From: an uncultured Bacteroidales bacterium
GTDB taxonomy: Bacteria > Bacteroidota > Bacteroidia > Bacteroidales > Bacteroidaceae
Reading direction: 5' to 3'
DNA: 55,221 nucleotides
NCBI GenBank assembly: GCA_902802815.1
Contig: CADCNQ010000019.1
Span: forward strand, 1 to 55,221
In this document: one piece after another, positions 37,756-47,381 of the stretch
How positions within the stretch are numbered: the stretch's first letter is position 1
Layout of the letters: each line of letters opens with the position of its first letter
Notes under the pieces: generated by a model
Told to the model about the DNA's origin: nothing
The model's input: only the letters and a program-made list of their open reading frames with translations
Databases searched by the model: none
Program-made: the position numbers and the translations under genes

Positions 37756-38651
37756 TCCTTTATGCGATCAAGCGTTTCCATAATATGTTCCATCTCAGAC
37801 TCATTGGAGAAAGGGATTACAATCTTTCCTTTGCCCGTCTCCCCGCACGTGAGTTGCACCTTCACGCCGAAATAGCGGGAGAGAGTATGCTTAAGCACCT
37901 CGTACTCCTCTAAACTCTTCTGCGCCTGCCGGCCCAGGATTCGCGTCTGTGCCACCTTGATGGAACCGCCCTGTGCCAGTTCCTTTGCCAACTCCTCCAC
38001 GCGGCGAACACTCATTCCACCCTCCTTGATGATGGCTTCGTAGAGCTTCAGTTGCATCTTGGCATCGCCCACACCGAGGATTGCACGCGCATGCCCCATG
38101 TCTATCTCGCGGTTCTTGAGCGCCATTTGTATTGCTGCAGGAAGTTTGAGCAAACGCAGATAATTGGCTATCGAGGCGCGGTTCTTGCCTACACGGCCGG
38201 ACAAACGTTCCTGTGTCATCCCGTAACGCTCCATCAAATTCTGATATGCCAGTGCAATTTCCAATGCATTGAGGTCCTCGCGCTGTATATTCTCGATGAG
38301 CGCCATCTCCATCATCTGTTCGTCATCCACAGTACGTATATAAGCGGGAATTGTTGTAAGTCCCGCCATCTGCGATGCACGCCAACGACGTTCACCAGCA
38401 ATCAGGATGTAGGTGCCGTCCCCCATATCACGTACGGTAATAGGCTGAACGATACCTATTTCTGCAATGCTTGCCGCAAGTTCTGCAAGTGCAGCTTCAT
38501 CGAAATCGTGACGAGGCTGATCGGGGTTGGGTTTTACCAAATCTACCGGTACCTCGCTGATGCTACCGCTTCCAGCCGTAATGACAGGCTCAGTACTGAT
38601 AAGCACATCGAGTCCCCGTCCCAGTGAGTTGTATCTTTTCTTAAGTGCCAT
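37752..38651 (-). CDS. parB: Chromosome-partitioning protein ParB
   Basis: A 299-residue protein. The CTPase/ParB N-domain has LVKPNPDQPRHDF, GERRWRASQ and ENIQREDLN; the central HTH has MTQERLSGRVGKNRASIANYL. It binds parS, loads with CTP and spreads along DNA. It starts 2 bases after parA. I found no convincing parS near the operon. Confidence 0.95.
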   Translation of the reverse strand: MALKKRYNSLGRGLDVLISTEPVITAGSGSISEVPVDLVKPNPDQPRHDFDEAALAELAASIAEIGIVQPITVRDMGDGTYILIAGERRWRASQMAGLTTIPAYIRTVDDEQMMEMALIENIQREDLNALEIALAYQNLMERYGMTQERLSGRVGKNRASIANYLRLLKLPAAIQMALKNREIDMGHARAILGVGDAKMQLKLYEAIIKEGGMSVRRVEELAKELAQGGSIKVAQTRILGRQAQKSLEEYEVLKHTLSRYFGVKVQLTCGETGKGKIVIPFSNESEMEHIMETLDRIKD

Positions 38652-38653
38652 AT

Positions 38654-39418
38654 TCAGGAGGCTTTTCTGATGATTTCTTCTGCCAGTTCCAAGTGGTTCT
38701 TACTTCCCATGGAGTCAGCATCGTATTGGATTACAGGCAACCCGTGACTGGGCGATTCTGCCAGGCGCACGTTGCGCTGTATGACGGTGTCGAATACCAG
38801 ATCGTTGAAATGTTTCTTCACCTCCGCATATATCTGGTTGGCGAGACGCAGACGTCCGTCGTACATCGTGAGAAGGAAACCCTCTATCATCAGCGATGGA
38901 TTAAGGTGGTTCTTTACCAAACGGATTGTGTTGAGCAGCTTGCTGATGCCTTCCAATGCAAAGTACTCACATTGCACTGGGATAATGACGCTGTCGGCGG
39001 CAGTGAGAGCGTTCACCGTAATGATGCCCAGCGACGGGCAGCAGTCGATGATTATAAAGTCATAATCGTTACGGATCTCTGCAAACATATTTGCCATAAC
39101 ACGTTCACGCTGCTGTTTGTTGAGCAGTTCTATCTCTGCTCCCACCAGATTGATGTGACTGGGCAGGATGTCAAGATTCTCAAAATCTGTAGCATACACG
39201 GCTTCCCGCACATTGACCTTTCCGATAAGTGCCTCGTAGATGCTACAGTCCAACTGAGCGGAGTCAACACCCAAACCGCTGGAAGCGTTCGCTTGAGGAT
39301 CAGCATCCACCAAAAGTACCTTCTTTTCAAGGGCTGCCAGCGAGGCAGCCAAATTCATAGAAGTTGTAGTTTTACCTACGCCACCTTTTTGATTTGCTAC
39401 TGCTATAATTTTTCCCAT
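38654..39418 (-). CDS. parA: Chromosome-partitioning ATPase ParA
   Basis: A 254-residue deviant-Walker ATPase. The P-loop is NQKGGVGKTTTS at 9-20; also LLVDADPQANASSGLG and FIIIDCCPSLG. With ParB it segregates origins. ATG 39418 (MGKIIAVANQKGG) is preferred over 39475, which lies upstream of the promoter-derived start. First gene of a five-gene operon to 34224. Confidence 0.96.
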   Translation of the reverse strand: MGKIIAVANQKGGVGKTTTSMNLAASLAALEKKVLLVDADPQANASSGLGVDSAQLDCSIYEALIGKVNVREAVYATDFENLDILPSHINLVGAEIELLNKQQRERVMANMFAEIRNDYDFIIIDCCPSLGIITVNALTAADSVIIPVQCEYFALEGISKLLNTIRLVKNHLNPSLMIEGFLLTMYDGRLRLANQIYAEVKKHFNDLVFDTVIQRNVRLAESPSHGLPVIQYDADSMGSKNHLELAEEIIRKAS

Positions 39419-39472
39419 AGGGTATATGATTTTCGTTGTGTGTTCCGAATGTTTTAAAAAACATTTATGCGA

Positions 39473-39480
39473 CAAAGATA
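39473..39480 (-). promoter_or_regulatory. -7 box for the parA operon
   Basis: On the minus strand TATCTTTG, 54 bases before ATG 39418; divergent from lpxB. Confidence 0.65.
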
Positions 39481-39544
39481 CGAATTTTATTGAATATTGT
39501 TTATTGAAGGAGCCCGATTTATTCGTTTTTTAAGTATTTTTTGC

Positions 39545-39552
39545 TACTTTTG
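39545..39552 (+). promoter_or_regulatory. -7 box for lpxB
   Basis: TACTTTTG, 26 bases before ATG 39579. Confidence 0.6.
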
Positions 39553-39578
39553 CACAGAAATCACATACTCTTTAGCAG

Positions 39579-40718
39579 ATGAAATACTACCTCATTGCAG
39601 GAGAAGCCAGTGGAGACCTTCACGCTTCCCACCTCATGAACGCCCTTCGCGAAAGGGACTCGGAAGCCGAATTCCGCTACTATGGCGGTGACCGCATGAA
39701 AAGTGTCGGAGGCACTCTCGTGCGCCACTATGAGACACTTGCTTATATGGGTTTCATGCAAGTCGTTCTCCATCTGTACACCATTCTCAACGGGATGCGT
39801 TCCTGCCGTGAGGATATCGCTGCGTGGAGCCCCGACTGCCTCATTTTGGTGGACTATCCGGGTTTCAATCTCAAGATGGCACAATGGGTGAAAACCCACA
39901 CTTCCATACCTGTTTTTTACTACATTTCCCCTAAGATATGGGCTTGGAAGGAAGGACGCATACGACTCATCAGGCAGTATATCGACCGTCTTTTCTGCAT
40001 ACTTCCTTTCGAAGTGTCCTTCTTCAGGAAACATTCCTATGAGGTAGACTATGTGGGTAACCCGAGTCTCGACGAAGTGGAGCACTATCTCTCTATACAT
40101 ACCGCTCCTGCCGCTCCGCCAATGATATTGATTATGCCCGGTTCGCGCAAAGCCGAGATAGCATCCAATCTGCCTCGTATGCTCGCCGCCGTTTCGAAAG
40201 TGAACGGCTACGATGTCGTCGTCTCGCGCGCTCCTCATTTGCCGGAAGAGCTCTTCGCGGAGGCCGCACGTTATGGGGCTCAGGTGTCCACCGAACCCAG
40301 TTTCTCGCTGCTGCATCGCGCCAGCGCAGCACTTGTCACCAGCGGAACGGCCACACTCGAGACGGCCCTCTTCCGAGTGCCGCAAGTGGTGTGCTACTAT
40401 GTTCGCGGCGGTTGGGCTCTGCGACTCCTGCGCCGTCTCTTTCTCAAGGTGCCATTCATCTCGCTGGTGAACCTCATTGCAGAGCGCGAAGTGGTGACCG
40501 AACTCGTAGGTCCGGATATGACTGCAGATACCGCCCGAGAGCAACTCCTCGCCATCCTTCCAGGCGGTTCGCGTCGCGAAGAGATGTTGCGCGGCTACGA
40601 CGAAGTGCGCCGTCGTCTCGGCACTCCCGGCGCTCCCGCTCGCACGGCCGATCTTATCATAAACCGGTTGGCCGCACTCTCACGGCATCATCGCGATGCC
40701 TCAAAAGTTCGGACATAA
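39579..40718 (+). CDS. lpxB: Lipid-A-disaccharide synthase
   Basis: A 379-residue GT19 glycosyltransferase that joins UDP-diacylglucosamine and lipid X in lipid A synthesis, acting peripherally on the inner membrane. Characteristic segments are YLIAGEASGDLHASHLM, YYISPKIWAWKEGRI, CILPFEVSFF, YVGNPSLD, IMPGSRKAEI and VTSGTATLETAL. Length is normal. The minus-strand par operon starts 160 bases away. Confidence 0.96.
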   Translation: MKYYLIAGEASGDLHASHLMNALRERDSEAEFRYYGGDRMKSVGGTLVRHYETLAYMGFMQVVLHLYTILNGMRSCREDIAAWSPDCLILVDYPGFNLKMAQWVKTHTSIPVFYYISPKIWAWKEGRIRLIRQYIDRLFCILPFEVSFFRKHSYEVDYVGNPSLDEVEHYLSIHTAPAAPPMILIMPGSRKAEIASNLPRMLAAVSKVNGYDVVVSRAPHLPEELFAEAARYGAQVSTEPSFSLLHRASAALVTSGTATLETALFRVPQVVCYYVRGGWALRLLRRLFLKVPFISLVNLIAEREVVTELVGPDMTADTAREQLLAILPGGSRREEMLRGYDEVRRRLGTPGAPARTADLIINRLAALSRHHRDASKVRT

Positions 40719-40747
40719 TAATATATAATAAATAGGGGATAAATAAG

Positions 40748-41242
40748 ATGAACGAAATAAGGGTGTATCATTCTGCCTGGAAAATGGCAATCTACATCAT
40801 CGGATGCTTTGTCTTCGTTGCAAGTGGATGGTACGTGATTTGCAATCCGAGAAACTATCTCGATATCTTTATGGGTTGGCTCGGCGTGCTGTTTTTCGGT
40901 CTTGGTGGTCTGATGCTGCTGTATCTTGCCATCAAAGAATTTCTGATGAGGAAGCCGTATCTGACAATTACAGACAAGAGCGTCATCGCAAGAAGTCTCA
41001 CGACAAAGGAATATCTGCTGGAAGACATTGATTCATTCCAATACCAGAGAGCCTTGAAACTAATCGGAATTCACTATAAAAAAGGTATCGGAAGAAGAAA
41101 GATGAAAGAGGCAAGCGGCTTCGGACGGTTTGTGCGAAAGCTGAATGTGAGACTCTCAAACACACAAGAATCCCTATCCGCCTACGTCCTCCCGATGAAA
41201 CCGGAAGAGCTTTGTAAGCTTCTCAACTCAAGACTGAAGTAA
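40748..41242 (+). CDS. STM3941-like small membrane protein
   Basis: A 164-residue protein with two helices near the N-terminus (MAIYIIGCFVFVASGWYVI, IFMGWLGVLFFGLGGLMLLY), then a PH-like beta domain (KPYLTITDKSVIARSL, YLLEDIDSFQY). This layout fits the STM3941 family, whose function is not known. It follows lpxB by 29 bases. Its stop codon abuts the stop of the convergent porin. Confidence 0.7.
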   Translation: MNEIRVYHSAWKMAIYIIGCFVFVASGWYVICNPRNYLDIFMGWLGVLFFGLGGLMLLYLAIKEFLMRKPYLTITDKSVIARSLTTKEYLLEDIDSFQYQRALKLIGIHYKKGIGRRKMKEASGFGRFVRKLNVRLSNTQESLSAYVLPMKPEELCKLLNSRLK

Positions 41243-42397
41243 TCAGAATCTCACGTAGAGTTGCGTCCAAAACTGGTGGAAGTCCTTGACGACAGCAACT
41301 TTGTCGTGATGATAATTATACTGAAGCTGGAGCATCAGATTCTTGTGGGGCTGCAGCATGAGACCGGCACTGTAGATTGAATGCATTGTGTCCCAAGAAG
41401 CATCGTCTCGATAGACGTCCCACTTCAGACTGCCTTTGATCCAGCGCCACAGAGGCACACCCATCATCACATACCAAGCATCCGCCTTGTCTCCGGCAGC
41501 AACATTAATCTGTCCGTTCGGCAAGAACTTATAACCGAAACTCTGCGCATACTCGGCACGGAAGGAAACACGGCCCCAGAAGTCGCCGGCCTGATAGTTC
41601 GTACCCTCGTATTTCACACCGGCGGCCCAGCGCTGGCGGTCTACACTGCGAGACACACCGGCAGCATCCTTCATCACATAGTCGCCCCACCAGCCGAAGA
41701 GGCCGATGTAGAGATTCTTCACGGGAGAGTATTGGATAGTACCTATCCAGTCTTTCTTGCGGTCGAGGTCGCGCTGATTGATGCCCTGGCCGTTGTACAT
41801 TCCCACTTGATAGTGGAATTGGTAATGGCCGTCCTTCTTCGACTTGAAGATGTCACCAGCCACCTGGACACCGATATCACGGCCTCCCATTGATGCCTCT
41901 CCCACGCGGTCGCCGAAACCGGCAAATTTCTTCGTGAGCTGGGAATAGTCACCAAAACAGATGTCCCACGGATTCATGGGGTTCTCGAAGGTGAAGCAAC
42001 GTTTGAATTCACCGCCCTTCACTGTCACGAATTTGTAGCGCGCCCACTCCAGATACGCATCTATCACACGCGGCGAACCTGCGAAATCCACCTGCACACG
42101 ATAGTTGAAATCACGCAGAATGGTGCCGTCGACATAGAAGCGTGCGAAACGCAGTCCGAATCCTTCATTGCTTTCGTCGTTCTCGCTGTCATACCTGTAG
42201 GAACCGACAATATAACCGCCGAATGTGGGCATTGTCACCCACGTGGCACGCTCCCATCTGGCCACGGTATCCGTACCGTTAACAGCCTTCGTGATGGCTC
42301 CCTGAAGACTCCACCCGTCGCCTTGAATAAAAGCCTCGTCTTCACCAAATGCGAAGAGCGCGAAAGAGAGGAAGATAAGTGTCAAAAAGTGTTTCAT
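41243..42397 (-). CDS. Porin O/P-type outer-membrane protein
   Basis: A 384-residue exported protein with signal peptide MKHFLTLIFLSFALFAFG. Beta-barrel strands such as YIVGSYRYDS, LRFARFYVDGTI, YRVQVDFAG and the terminal FHQFWTQLYVRF with C-terminal Phe are typical of phosphate-selective porin O and P. Unlike 9000-10322 it is a single gene with its own promoter. The solute is unknown; phosphate or polyphosphate is the family suggestion. Confidence 0.85.
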   Translation of the reverse strand: MKHFLTLIFLSFALFAFGEDEAFIQGDGWSLQGAITKAVNGTDTVARWERATWVTMPTFGGYIVGSYRYDSENDESNEGFGLRFARFYVDGTILRDFNYRVQVDFAGSPRVIDAYLEWARYKFVTVKGGEFKRCFTFENPMNPWDICFGDYSQLTKKFAGFGDRVGEASMGGRDIGVQVAGDIFKSKKDGHYQFHYQVGMYNGQGINQRDLDRKKDWIGTIQYSPVKNLYIGLFGWWGDYVMKDAAGVSRSVDRQRWAAGVKYEGTNYQAGDFWGRVSFRAEYAQSFGYKFLPNGQINVAAGDKADAWYVMMGVPLWRWIKGSLKWDVYRDDASWDTMHSIYSAGLMLQPHKNLMLQLQYNYHHDKVAVVKDFHQFWTQLYVRF

Positions 42398-42415
42398 GTT
42401 ATTAAGATTTTGTTA

Positions 42416-42423
42416 CAAAAATA
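42416..42423 (-). promoter_or_regulatory. -7 box for the porin at 41243
   Basis: On the minus strand TATTTTTG, 18 bases before ATG 42397. Confidence 0.5.
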
Positions 42424-42467
42424 CTAAAAAACAAGATATAACTTTGCTCGTGCTTGCAATAAATTTG

Positions 42468-42495
42468 TATTTTTGTGCAAAAATTCCTATTTTTG
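42468..42495 (+). promoter_or_regulatory. Two tandem -7 boxes for the DUF4954 gene
   Basis: TATTTTTG occurs at 42468-42475 and again at 42488-42495, 20 bases apart. The second is 27 bases before ATG 42523. Either or both could be used. The upstream box may instead be positioned near the -33 distance of the downstream one. Confidence 0.45.
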
Positions 42496-42522
42496 TAGTC
42501 GGATTACTTTATTTTATTTACA

Positions 42523-44058
42523 ATGAAGACTCTATCACAACAGGAAATACAGCAATTGGAGTTGCAGGGCTGTCGTGCCCGCGACTGGAACTCCGTACTC
42601 TTTGACGAGAAGGCCGATCTCTCCCTCTTCTGGGATGTGCGTTTCTCGGGCAATATCGAAATAGCAGAAGGTGTGCGCATCGAGGGCAGCCGCATCGAAC
42701 AGACTGGCACGTCGAGCTACGGCATCGGCACCCGGGTGTCTGTGCTGAACGAAGCCGGTGGTATGGACATACTGCTGCACGAAACGCTCTCCGCACAGGA
42801 GGCTTGGATAGAAGTGATGTACAACAAGCACGAGGCACTCGTTGCAGCCCTGCACGGAGCTGCTGAGAAGCAGGCTGCCGCACTCAAGGGACAGCCTATG
42901 ACCATTGCACGCGGAGCAAGCATCATCGACTGCGGACTCATCCGCGACGTGAGAATCGGCGAGGGAGCCGTCTTGGAAGGCGCAGCACTCGTGGAGGATG
43001 CCACAATACGTTCCACAGCCGAGAATCCCGCCAAAGTGGGACGCGGCGTGCAGGCATCGCACTTCATCATGCAACGCGGCTCCAAGATAGAGAGCGCAGC
43101 ACTCGTGGAGCGCGTCTACGTGGGCGAAGCAAGCATTCTGGGACACGGATATTCTGCATCCGACTCCGTATTCTTCGCCAACTGTCAGGGCGAGAACGGC
43201 GAGGCATGTGCTGTGTTTGCAGGACCCTACACTGTGACACACCACAAGTCGACGCTGCTCATTGGCGGTATGTTCTCGTTCTTCAACGCCGGTTCGGGAA
43301 CGAATCAGAGCAACCACATGTATAAGAGCGGTCCCGTGCATTGGGGCATACTGGAACGCGGCAGCAAGACGGCAAGCGGTTCGCACATCCTGTGGCCCGC
43401 ACGCATCGGTTCGTTCTCAATGGTGATGGGCAAACTGGACAGCCATCCCGACCTCACGGCTCTGCCCTTCTCCTACATCATCAGCAAGGAAGGTGTGACA
43501 CGCGTCTCTCCGGGCGCCAATCTCGGCACGCTGGGTACGAAGCGCGATGTAGAGAAATGGCCGAAGCGCGACAAGCGTCCCGATGACAACAAGCGTCTCG
43601 ACCTGATACATTTCGACTGGCTCAATCCCGTCACAGCCGCTGAGATGCGTCGCGGTCTGGAACTGCTGGAGACATTCCACAAGGTGAATCCCAAGAGCGA
43701 CACGATATACGAGGGTTGCGTGCTCTCTGCACACGCCGTGAAGCGCGGCATGCATCTCTACAAACTGGGACTCTCGCTCTACGAGGCTCTGTGGCAGTCA
43801 GATGCCACATCGGACGAGTGGGTTGATATGGCAGGACTCCTCGCTCCGAAGGCGGAGGTGGAGAGCATCCTGTCGGATATCGAGAAGAGCGGAGATGCCG
43901 CCCGTTTGCGCCCCGCACTCGAGAAGCTCTACTCGCAGCACACCGCCCGTCCGCTCTCGCAGCTGCAGGGCAACGAGGCTCTCGATGAACTGGAACACCT
44001 CATTGAAATCGACCGTGAAAAGGAAACGGTGATGCTTAGTTTTCACGACAACAAATAA
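42523..44058 (+). CDS. DUF4954 family protein (left-handed beta-helix)
   Basis: A 511-residue protein. A long central region (about 40-260) has hexapeptide-like turns (GNIEIAEGVRIEGSRIEQ, DVRIGEGAVLEGAALVEDAT) of a left-handed beta-helix, as in sugar-nucleotide pyrophosphorylase or acyltransferase partners. It matches the Bacteroidetes DUF4954 family, which usually sits near sugar-metabolism genes. I recall members of more than 600 residues, so the C-terminus may be short. A GH51 arabinofuranosidase follows after 15 bases, probably in the same operon. Confidence 0.8.
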   Translation: MKTLSQQEIQQLELQGCRARDWNSVLFDEKADLSLFWDVRFSGNIEIAEGVRIEGSRIEQTGTSSYGIGTRVSVLNEAGGMDILLHETLSAQEAWIEVMYNKHEALVAALHGAAEKQAAALKGQPMTIARGASIIDCGLIRDVRIGEGAVLEGAALVEDATIRSTAENPAKVGRGVQASHFIMQRGSKIESAALVERVYVGEASILGHGYSASDSVFFANCQGENGEACAVFAGPYTVTHHKSTLLIGGMFSFFNAGSGTNQSNHMYKSGPVHWGILERGSKTASGSHILWPARIGSFSMVMGKLDSHPDLTALPFSYIISKEGVTRVSPGANLGTLGTKRDVEKWPKRDKRPDDNKRLDLIHFDWLNPVTAAEMRRGLELLETFHKVNPKSDTIYEGCVLSAHAVKRGMHLYKLGLSLYEALWQSDATSDEWVDMAGLLAPKAEVESILSDIEKSGDAARLRPALEKLYSQHTARPLSQLQGNEALDELEHLIEIDREKETVMLSFHDNK

Positions 44059-44073
44059 ACACGCAACATATCC

Positions 44074-46530
44074 ATGAAACGTCTTCTTCTCTCACTCTTT
44101 GTGATGTCTTCACTCTGTCCCTTCGTGGGAATGGAGCGGCCTGCCAACACGCTGTCGGCGCAGGGCATCAGCAACCACCCGGATTCTATTTGGGTACGTC
44201 TCCGCAACAATTCGCCTAAGGAGGGTGCCTTTGTCGAATACTCCAACGACGGAATCGCGTGGCTCCCTGTGGGAGAAGGACAAGCGGTCTTCTCGTCCGA
44301 CTTCGGAGAATGGGGGGTGGAGAAAAAGATGTACACTCCCGTGCTGAGCTGCAAGGACGGCAAGTTCTATTGCGAATTCCTTGTAAACCCCTCTGTGATG
44401 CAGGTGGCAACGACCGAGAGTGGAGACCTCTGGCTGTGGAAGCCGCAGGACTATCCTTTCTACTCTCAGGCAGACTTCGAGGCAAAGAAGCAGCAGTTGG
44501 AGAAGGACTACCTCAAGGCTGTCCGCATCCCGTACGCCGTTTTGGACGCTCTGGAAAAGAAGATTGAGGCACATCGCTTCCGCTCCCGTCAGGAGGGCGA
44601 CAACATGAGAGGCGACAAAGGACGTTTTGAGGATCTCTCCGAGGCAAAATACTCCGTGACGGTGAATCTGGCCGAGAAGAAAGCCATCTCGCCGATGCTC
44701 TTCGGCATCTTCTTCGAGGACATCAACTACTCCGCCGACGGAGGTCTTTATGCCGAACTCGTACAGAACCGCGACTTCGAATACAACTCTCGCGATGCAG
44801 GCAAGTGGACTGCAAAGACTGCGTGGAAACTGGAAGGCGACGACACCGACTGGAGCATACGCACGGAACAGCCTCTGCACGAGAATAACCCTCACTACAC
44901 ACATCTTGAGGTGAAAGCCGCCGGTGCCCGACTGGAGAACGAAGGCTGGGACGGTATCGTGCTGGAGGACGGCAAGAAATATCGCCTCTCGATGTTCCTG
45001 AGAGGAAAAGGAAAGGTGAAGGTGCGTCTGACGGACAAGGACGGCGCCACACTCGCCATGACGACATTCAGCGCTGGCCAGAAATGGACGCAGCAGAAGA
45101 CTGTGCTGAAAGTTTCCGGCAACACCGCCGAGGGACGCCTCGTTGTGGAACCCGCCGAGGCCGGCAGCTACGATATCGATATGGTGAGCCTCTTCCCCGT
45201 GGACACCTACAAGGGTCGTGAGAATGGTCTGCGCAGAGACCTCGCAGAGACACTCGCTGCACTCCATCCGCAATTTGTGCGCTTCCCGGGCGGCTGCATG
45301 AGTCACGGCAACGGCATCGACAATATCTATCACTGGCAGGCCACCGTGGGAGAACTATGGGAGCGACAGCCCGACTTCAACATTTGGCACTACCATCAGA
45401 CACGCGGATTGGGATTCTATGAGTATTTCCAGTTCTGCGAGGACATCGGTGCCGAACCGCTTCCCGTACTCTCTGCCGGTGTGCCTTGTCAGAACAGCAG
45501 TCGTGGCGGACACGGACAGCAGGGCGGCATTCCCTGGGAGGCTGGTAAGTACACATACAACGGCAAACCCCTCACGATGGCTTCGTATCTTCAGGAACTG
45601 CTCGACCTCATCGAATGGGCCAACGGAGATGCCTCTACGAGCAAACTGGCTGCAATGCGTGCAAAGGCCGGACACCCGAAACCCTTCAACCTGAAATATC
45701 TCGGCATCGGCAACGAGGACCTTCTCGGCGATGTCTTCAACGAGCGTTTCGACTATCTCAACGATGGCGTGAAGAAGGTGCATCCCGAAATCACCATCGT
45801 TGGCACCGTAGGTCCCTTCTGGGAGAAGAGCGACTACGAATACGGATGGCAGCACGCCCGCGAGAAGAATCTCTCCATCGTAGATGAGCACTATTACAAT
45901 AATGTGGGCTGGTATCTCCACAATCAGGACTTCTACGACAAATACCGCCGCGGCGGCACGAAGGTGTATCTCGGCGAATGGGCAAGCAGGGGCAACCGCA
46001 TGGAGAACGCTCTGGCAGAAGCCATTCACATCAACAACCTCGAACGCAACGGCGACGTGGTGTGCATGAGCAGTTACGCTCCGCTTCTCGCCAGAGAGGG
46101 ACACACACAATGGAATCCCGACATGATTTATTTCAACAACACGGAAGTGAAGCCCACGCCCAACTACTACGTGCAGATGCTTGCCGGTCAGAATGCCGGT
46201 GACGAATACGTCTACGCTGAGGGTAAGTTGACCATGAAGGGCAAGAATGCCGCTGATGCCAGATTGCGTGTGTCCCACTCTGTGACACTCGACAGGGAGA
46301 GCGGCGACCTCATCATCAAGGTGGTGAACGCACTGCCGAAGGAAACGAAGATGCCGCTCACCGTCAACGGTGCTGGTGAAGGATGGAGCAAAGCCGTTCT
46401 CACCACCTTCACTTCGGACTCTCCCGAAGACCGTGAGGTGTCGGCTCCCACATCGCAGGAACTGCAGCAGATTCCCTCTTCGCTCACTCTGCCCTCATAT
46501 TCATATCAGATATTGCGACTGAAGCGTTGA
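44074..46530 (+). CDS. GH51 alpha-L-arabinofuranosidase
   Basis: An 818-residue exported glycosidase. After the signal peptide (MKRLLLSLFVMSSLCPFVG) comes an extra N-terminal region (about 25-185). The catalytic domain starts near SPMLFGIFFEDINYSADGGL. Acid/base is E548 in LGIGNEDLLG; the nucleophile is E635 in YLGEWAS. A C-terminal beta-sandwich ends SYQILRLKR. It removes alpha-L-arabinofuranosyl side chains from arabinan or arabinoxylan. No SusC/SusD pair or other polysaccharide genes are nearby. The coaX start overlaps its stop. Confidence 0.93.
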   Translation: MKRLLLSLFVMSSLCPFVGMERPANTLSAQGISNHPDSIWVRLRNNSPKEGAFVEYSNDGIAWLPVGEGQAVFSSDFGEWGVEKKMYTPVLSCKDGKFYCEFLVNPSVMQVATTESGDLWLWKPQDYPFYSQADFEAKKQQLEKDYLKAVRIPYAVLDALEKKIEAHRFRSRQEGDNMRGDKGRFEDLSEAKYSVTVNLAEKKAISPMLFGIFFEDINYSADGGLYAELVQNRDFEYNSRDAGKWTAKTAWKLEGDDTDWSIRTEQPLHENNPHYTHLEVKAAGARLENEGWDGIVLEDGKKYRLSMFLRGKGKVKVRLTDKDGATLAMTTFSAGQKWTQQKTVLKVSGNTAEGRLVVEPAEAGSYDIDMVSLFPVDTYKGRENGLRRDLAETLAALHPQFVRFPGGCMSHGNGIDNIYHWQATVGELWERQPDFNIWHYHQTRGLGFYEYFQFCEDIGAEPLPVLSAGVPCQNSSRGGHGQQGGIPWEAGKYTYNGKPLTMASYLQELLDLIEWANGDASTSKLAAMRAKAGHPKPFNLKYLGIGNEDLLGDVFNERFDYLNDGVKKVHPEITIVGTVGPFWEKSDYEYGWQHAREKNLSIVDEHYYNNVGWYLHNQDFYDKYRRGGTKVYLGEWASRGNRMENALAEAIHINNLERNGDVVCMSSYAPLLAREGHTQWNPDMIYFNNTEVKPTPNYYVQMLAGQNAGDEYVYAEGKLTMKGKNAADARLRVSHSVTLDRESGDLIIKVVNALPKETKMPLTVNGAGEGWSKAVLTTFTSDSPEDREVSAPTSQELQQIPSSLTLPSYSYQILRLKR

Positions 46531-47216
46531 TACTGCTCACAGACATCGGTAACACCTGCGTCAAAGTCTCTCTCAGCAACGGACGCGAGGTGACGGACGT
46601 AAATCGCTACGCCTACGACGAAGTGCCGTGGGAGCAGTTGCTGGACGCCTGCGAGGAGGTGCGTCTCTCGCTCGTCGGACCGTCGCCCTCACAGCTTTTC
46701 ACCCTCGCCCGAGAGCGCGGCAAGAAAATACTCAGAGTGCGCGACGTGCAGGCGCTACATAAAAATGAGGAGTGGGCACAGGTGGATGCTCCTCAGGCTC
46801 TCGGAGAAGACCGTCTTGCTGCCATACTCGGGGCACTCCGCAGGGCTCATGGGAGCGATGTCCTGGTCATCGACTGCGGCACCTGCCTCACCACCGATCT
46901 GGTCAGTCGCGAGGGAGAGTATCTCGGGGGCATCATCTCCCCGGGACTTCGTTTGCGTCTGGAGAGTATGCACGAACACACTGCGGCGCTCCCGCCCGTA
47001 TCTCCCGACGGCAAGGCCCCTATTTGGGCGTTGAACACGGAGGAGGCTATGCGCGGAGGTGCGCTCAACGGATTGCGTTATGAGATGGAGGGATATATAC
47101 GTGCTGCGCGTGAACGTCTGCCCAAGGTGCAGGTGTTCTACACGGGAGGTATTCCCCTGCATCTTTCCGAAGACACTCTTCTCTGCCCGAATCTTGTGCT
47201 TGAGGGCCTGCTGTAG
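46527..47216 (+). CDS. coaX: Type III pantothenate kinase CoaX
   Basis: A 229-residue ASKHA-fold kinase for the first step of CoA synthesis. Motifs: phosphate-1 DIGNTCVKVSL, the GEDRLAAILGAL segment and VIDCGTCLTTDLV. The start is TTG 46527, overlapping the GH51 stop (TTGA), so translation is probably coupled. Type III enzymes need a monovalent cation and are not inhibited by CoA. Confidence 0.92.
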   Translation: MILLTDIGNTCVKVSLSNGREVTDVNRYAYDEVPWEQLLDACEEVRLSLVGPSPSQLFTLARERGKKILRVRDVQALHKNEEWAQVDAPQALGEDRLAAILGALRRAHGSDVLVIDCGTCLTTDLVSREGEYLGGIISPGLRLRLESMHEHTAALPPVSPDGKAPIWALNTEEAMRGGALNGLRYEMEGYIRAARERLPKVQVFYTGGIPLHLSEDTLLCPNLVLEGLL

Positions 47217-47219
47217 CCG

Positions 47220-47381
47220 TCAGCGTCTTATGCCGCAACAGGAACTGCCCGAGCAACTGTCGCAACTGTCGCAACTGCCGCAGCTGCAACCGCCTCTGCG
47301 CTGCTTCTTCCAGTAGTAGCGAAACACCGCCACGAAGGTGACAACCACCACTGCGAGCACAATCCAACTCTGCACGTTCAT
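47220..47381 (-). CDS. FeoB-associated cysteine-rich membrane protein
   Basis: A 53-residue protein: one membrane helix (MNVQSWIVLAVVVVTFVAVF), a basic stop-transfer (RYYWKKQRR), and a cysteine-rich tail GGCSCGSCDSCDSCSG with SSCCG. It matches the small proteins found after FeoB; a role in gating or cluster binding is proposed. The Ser-Cys-Asp steps are encoded by 9-base tandem repeats. ATG 47381 overlaps the FeoB stop (ATGA). The convergent coaX stop is 3 bases away. Confidence 0.82.
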   Translation of the reverse strand: MNVQSWIVLAVVVVTFVAVFRYYWKKQRRGGCSCGSCDSCDSCSGSSCCGIRR

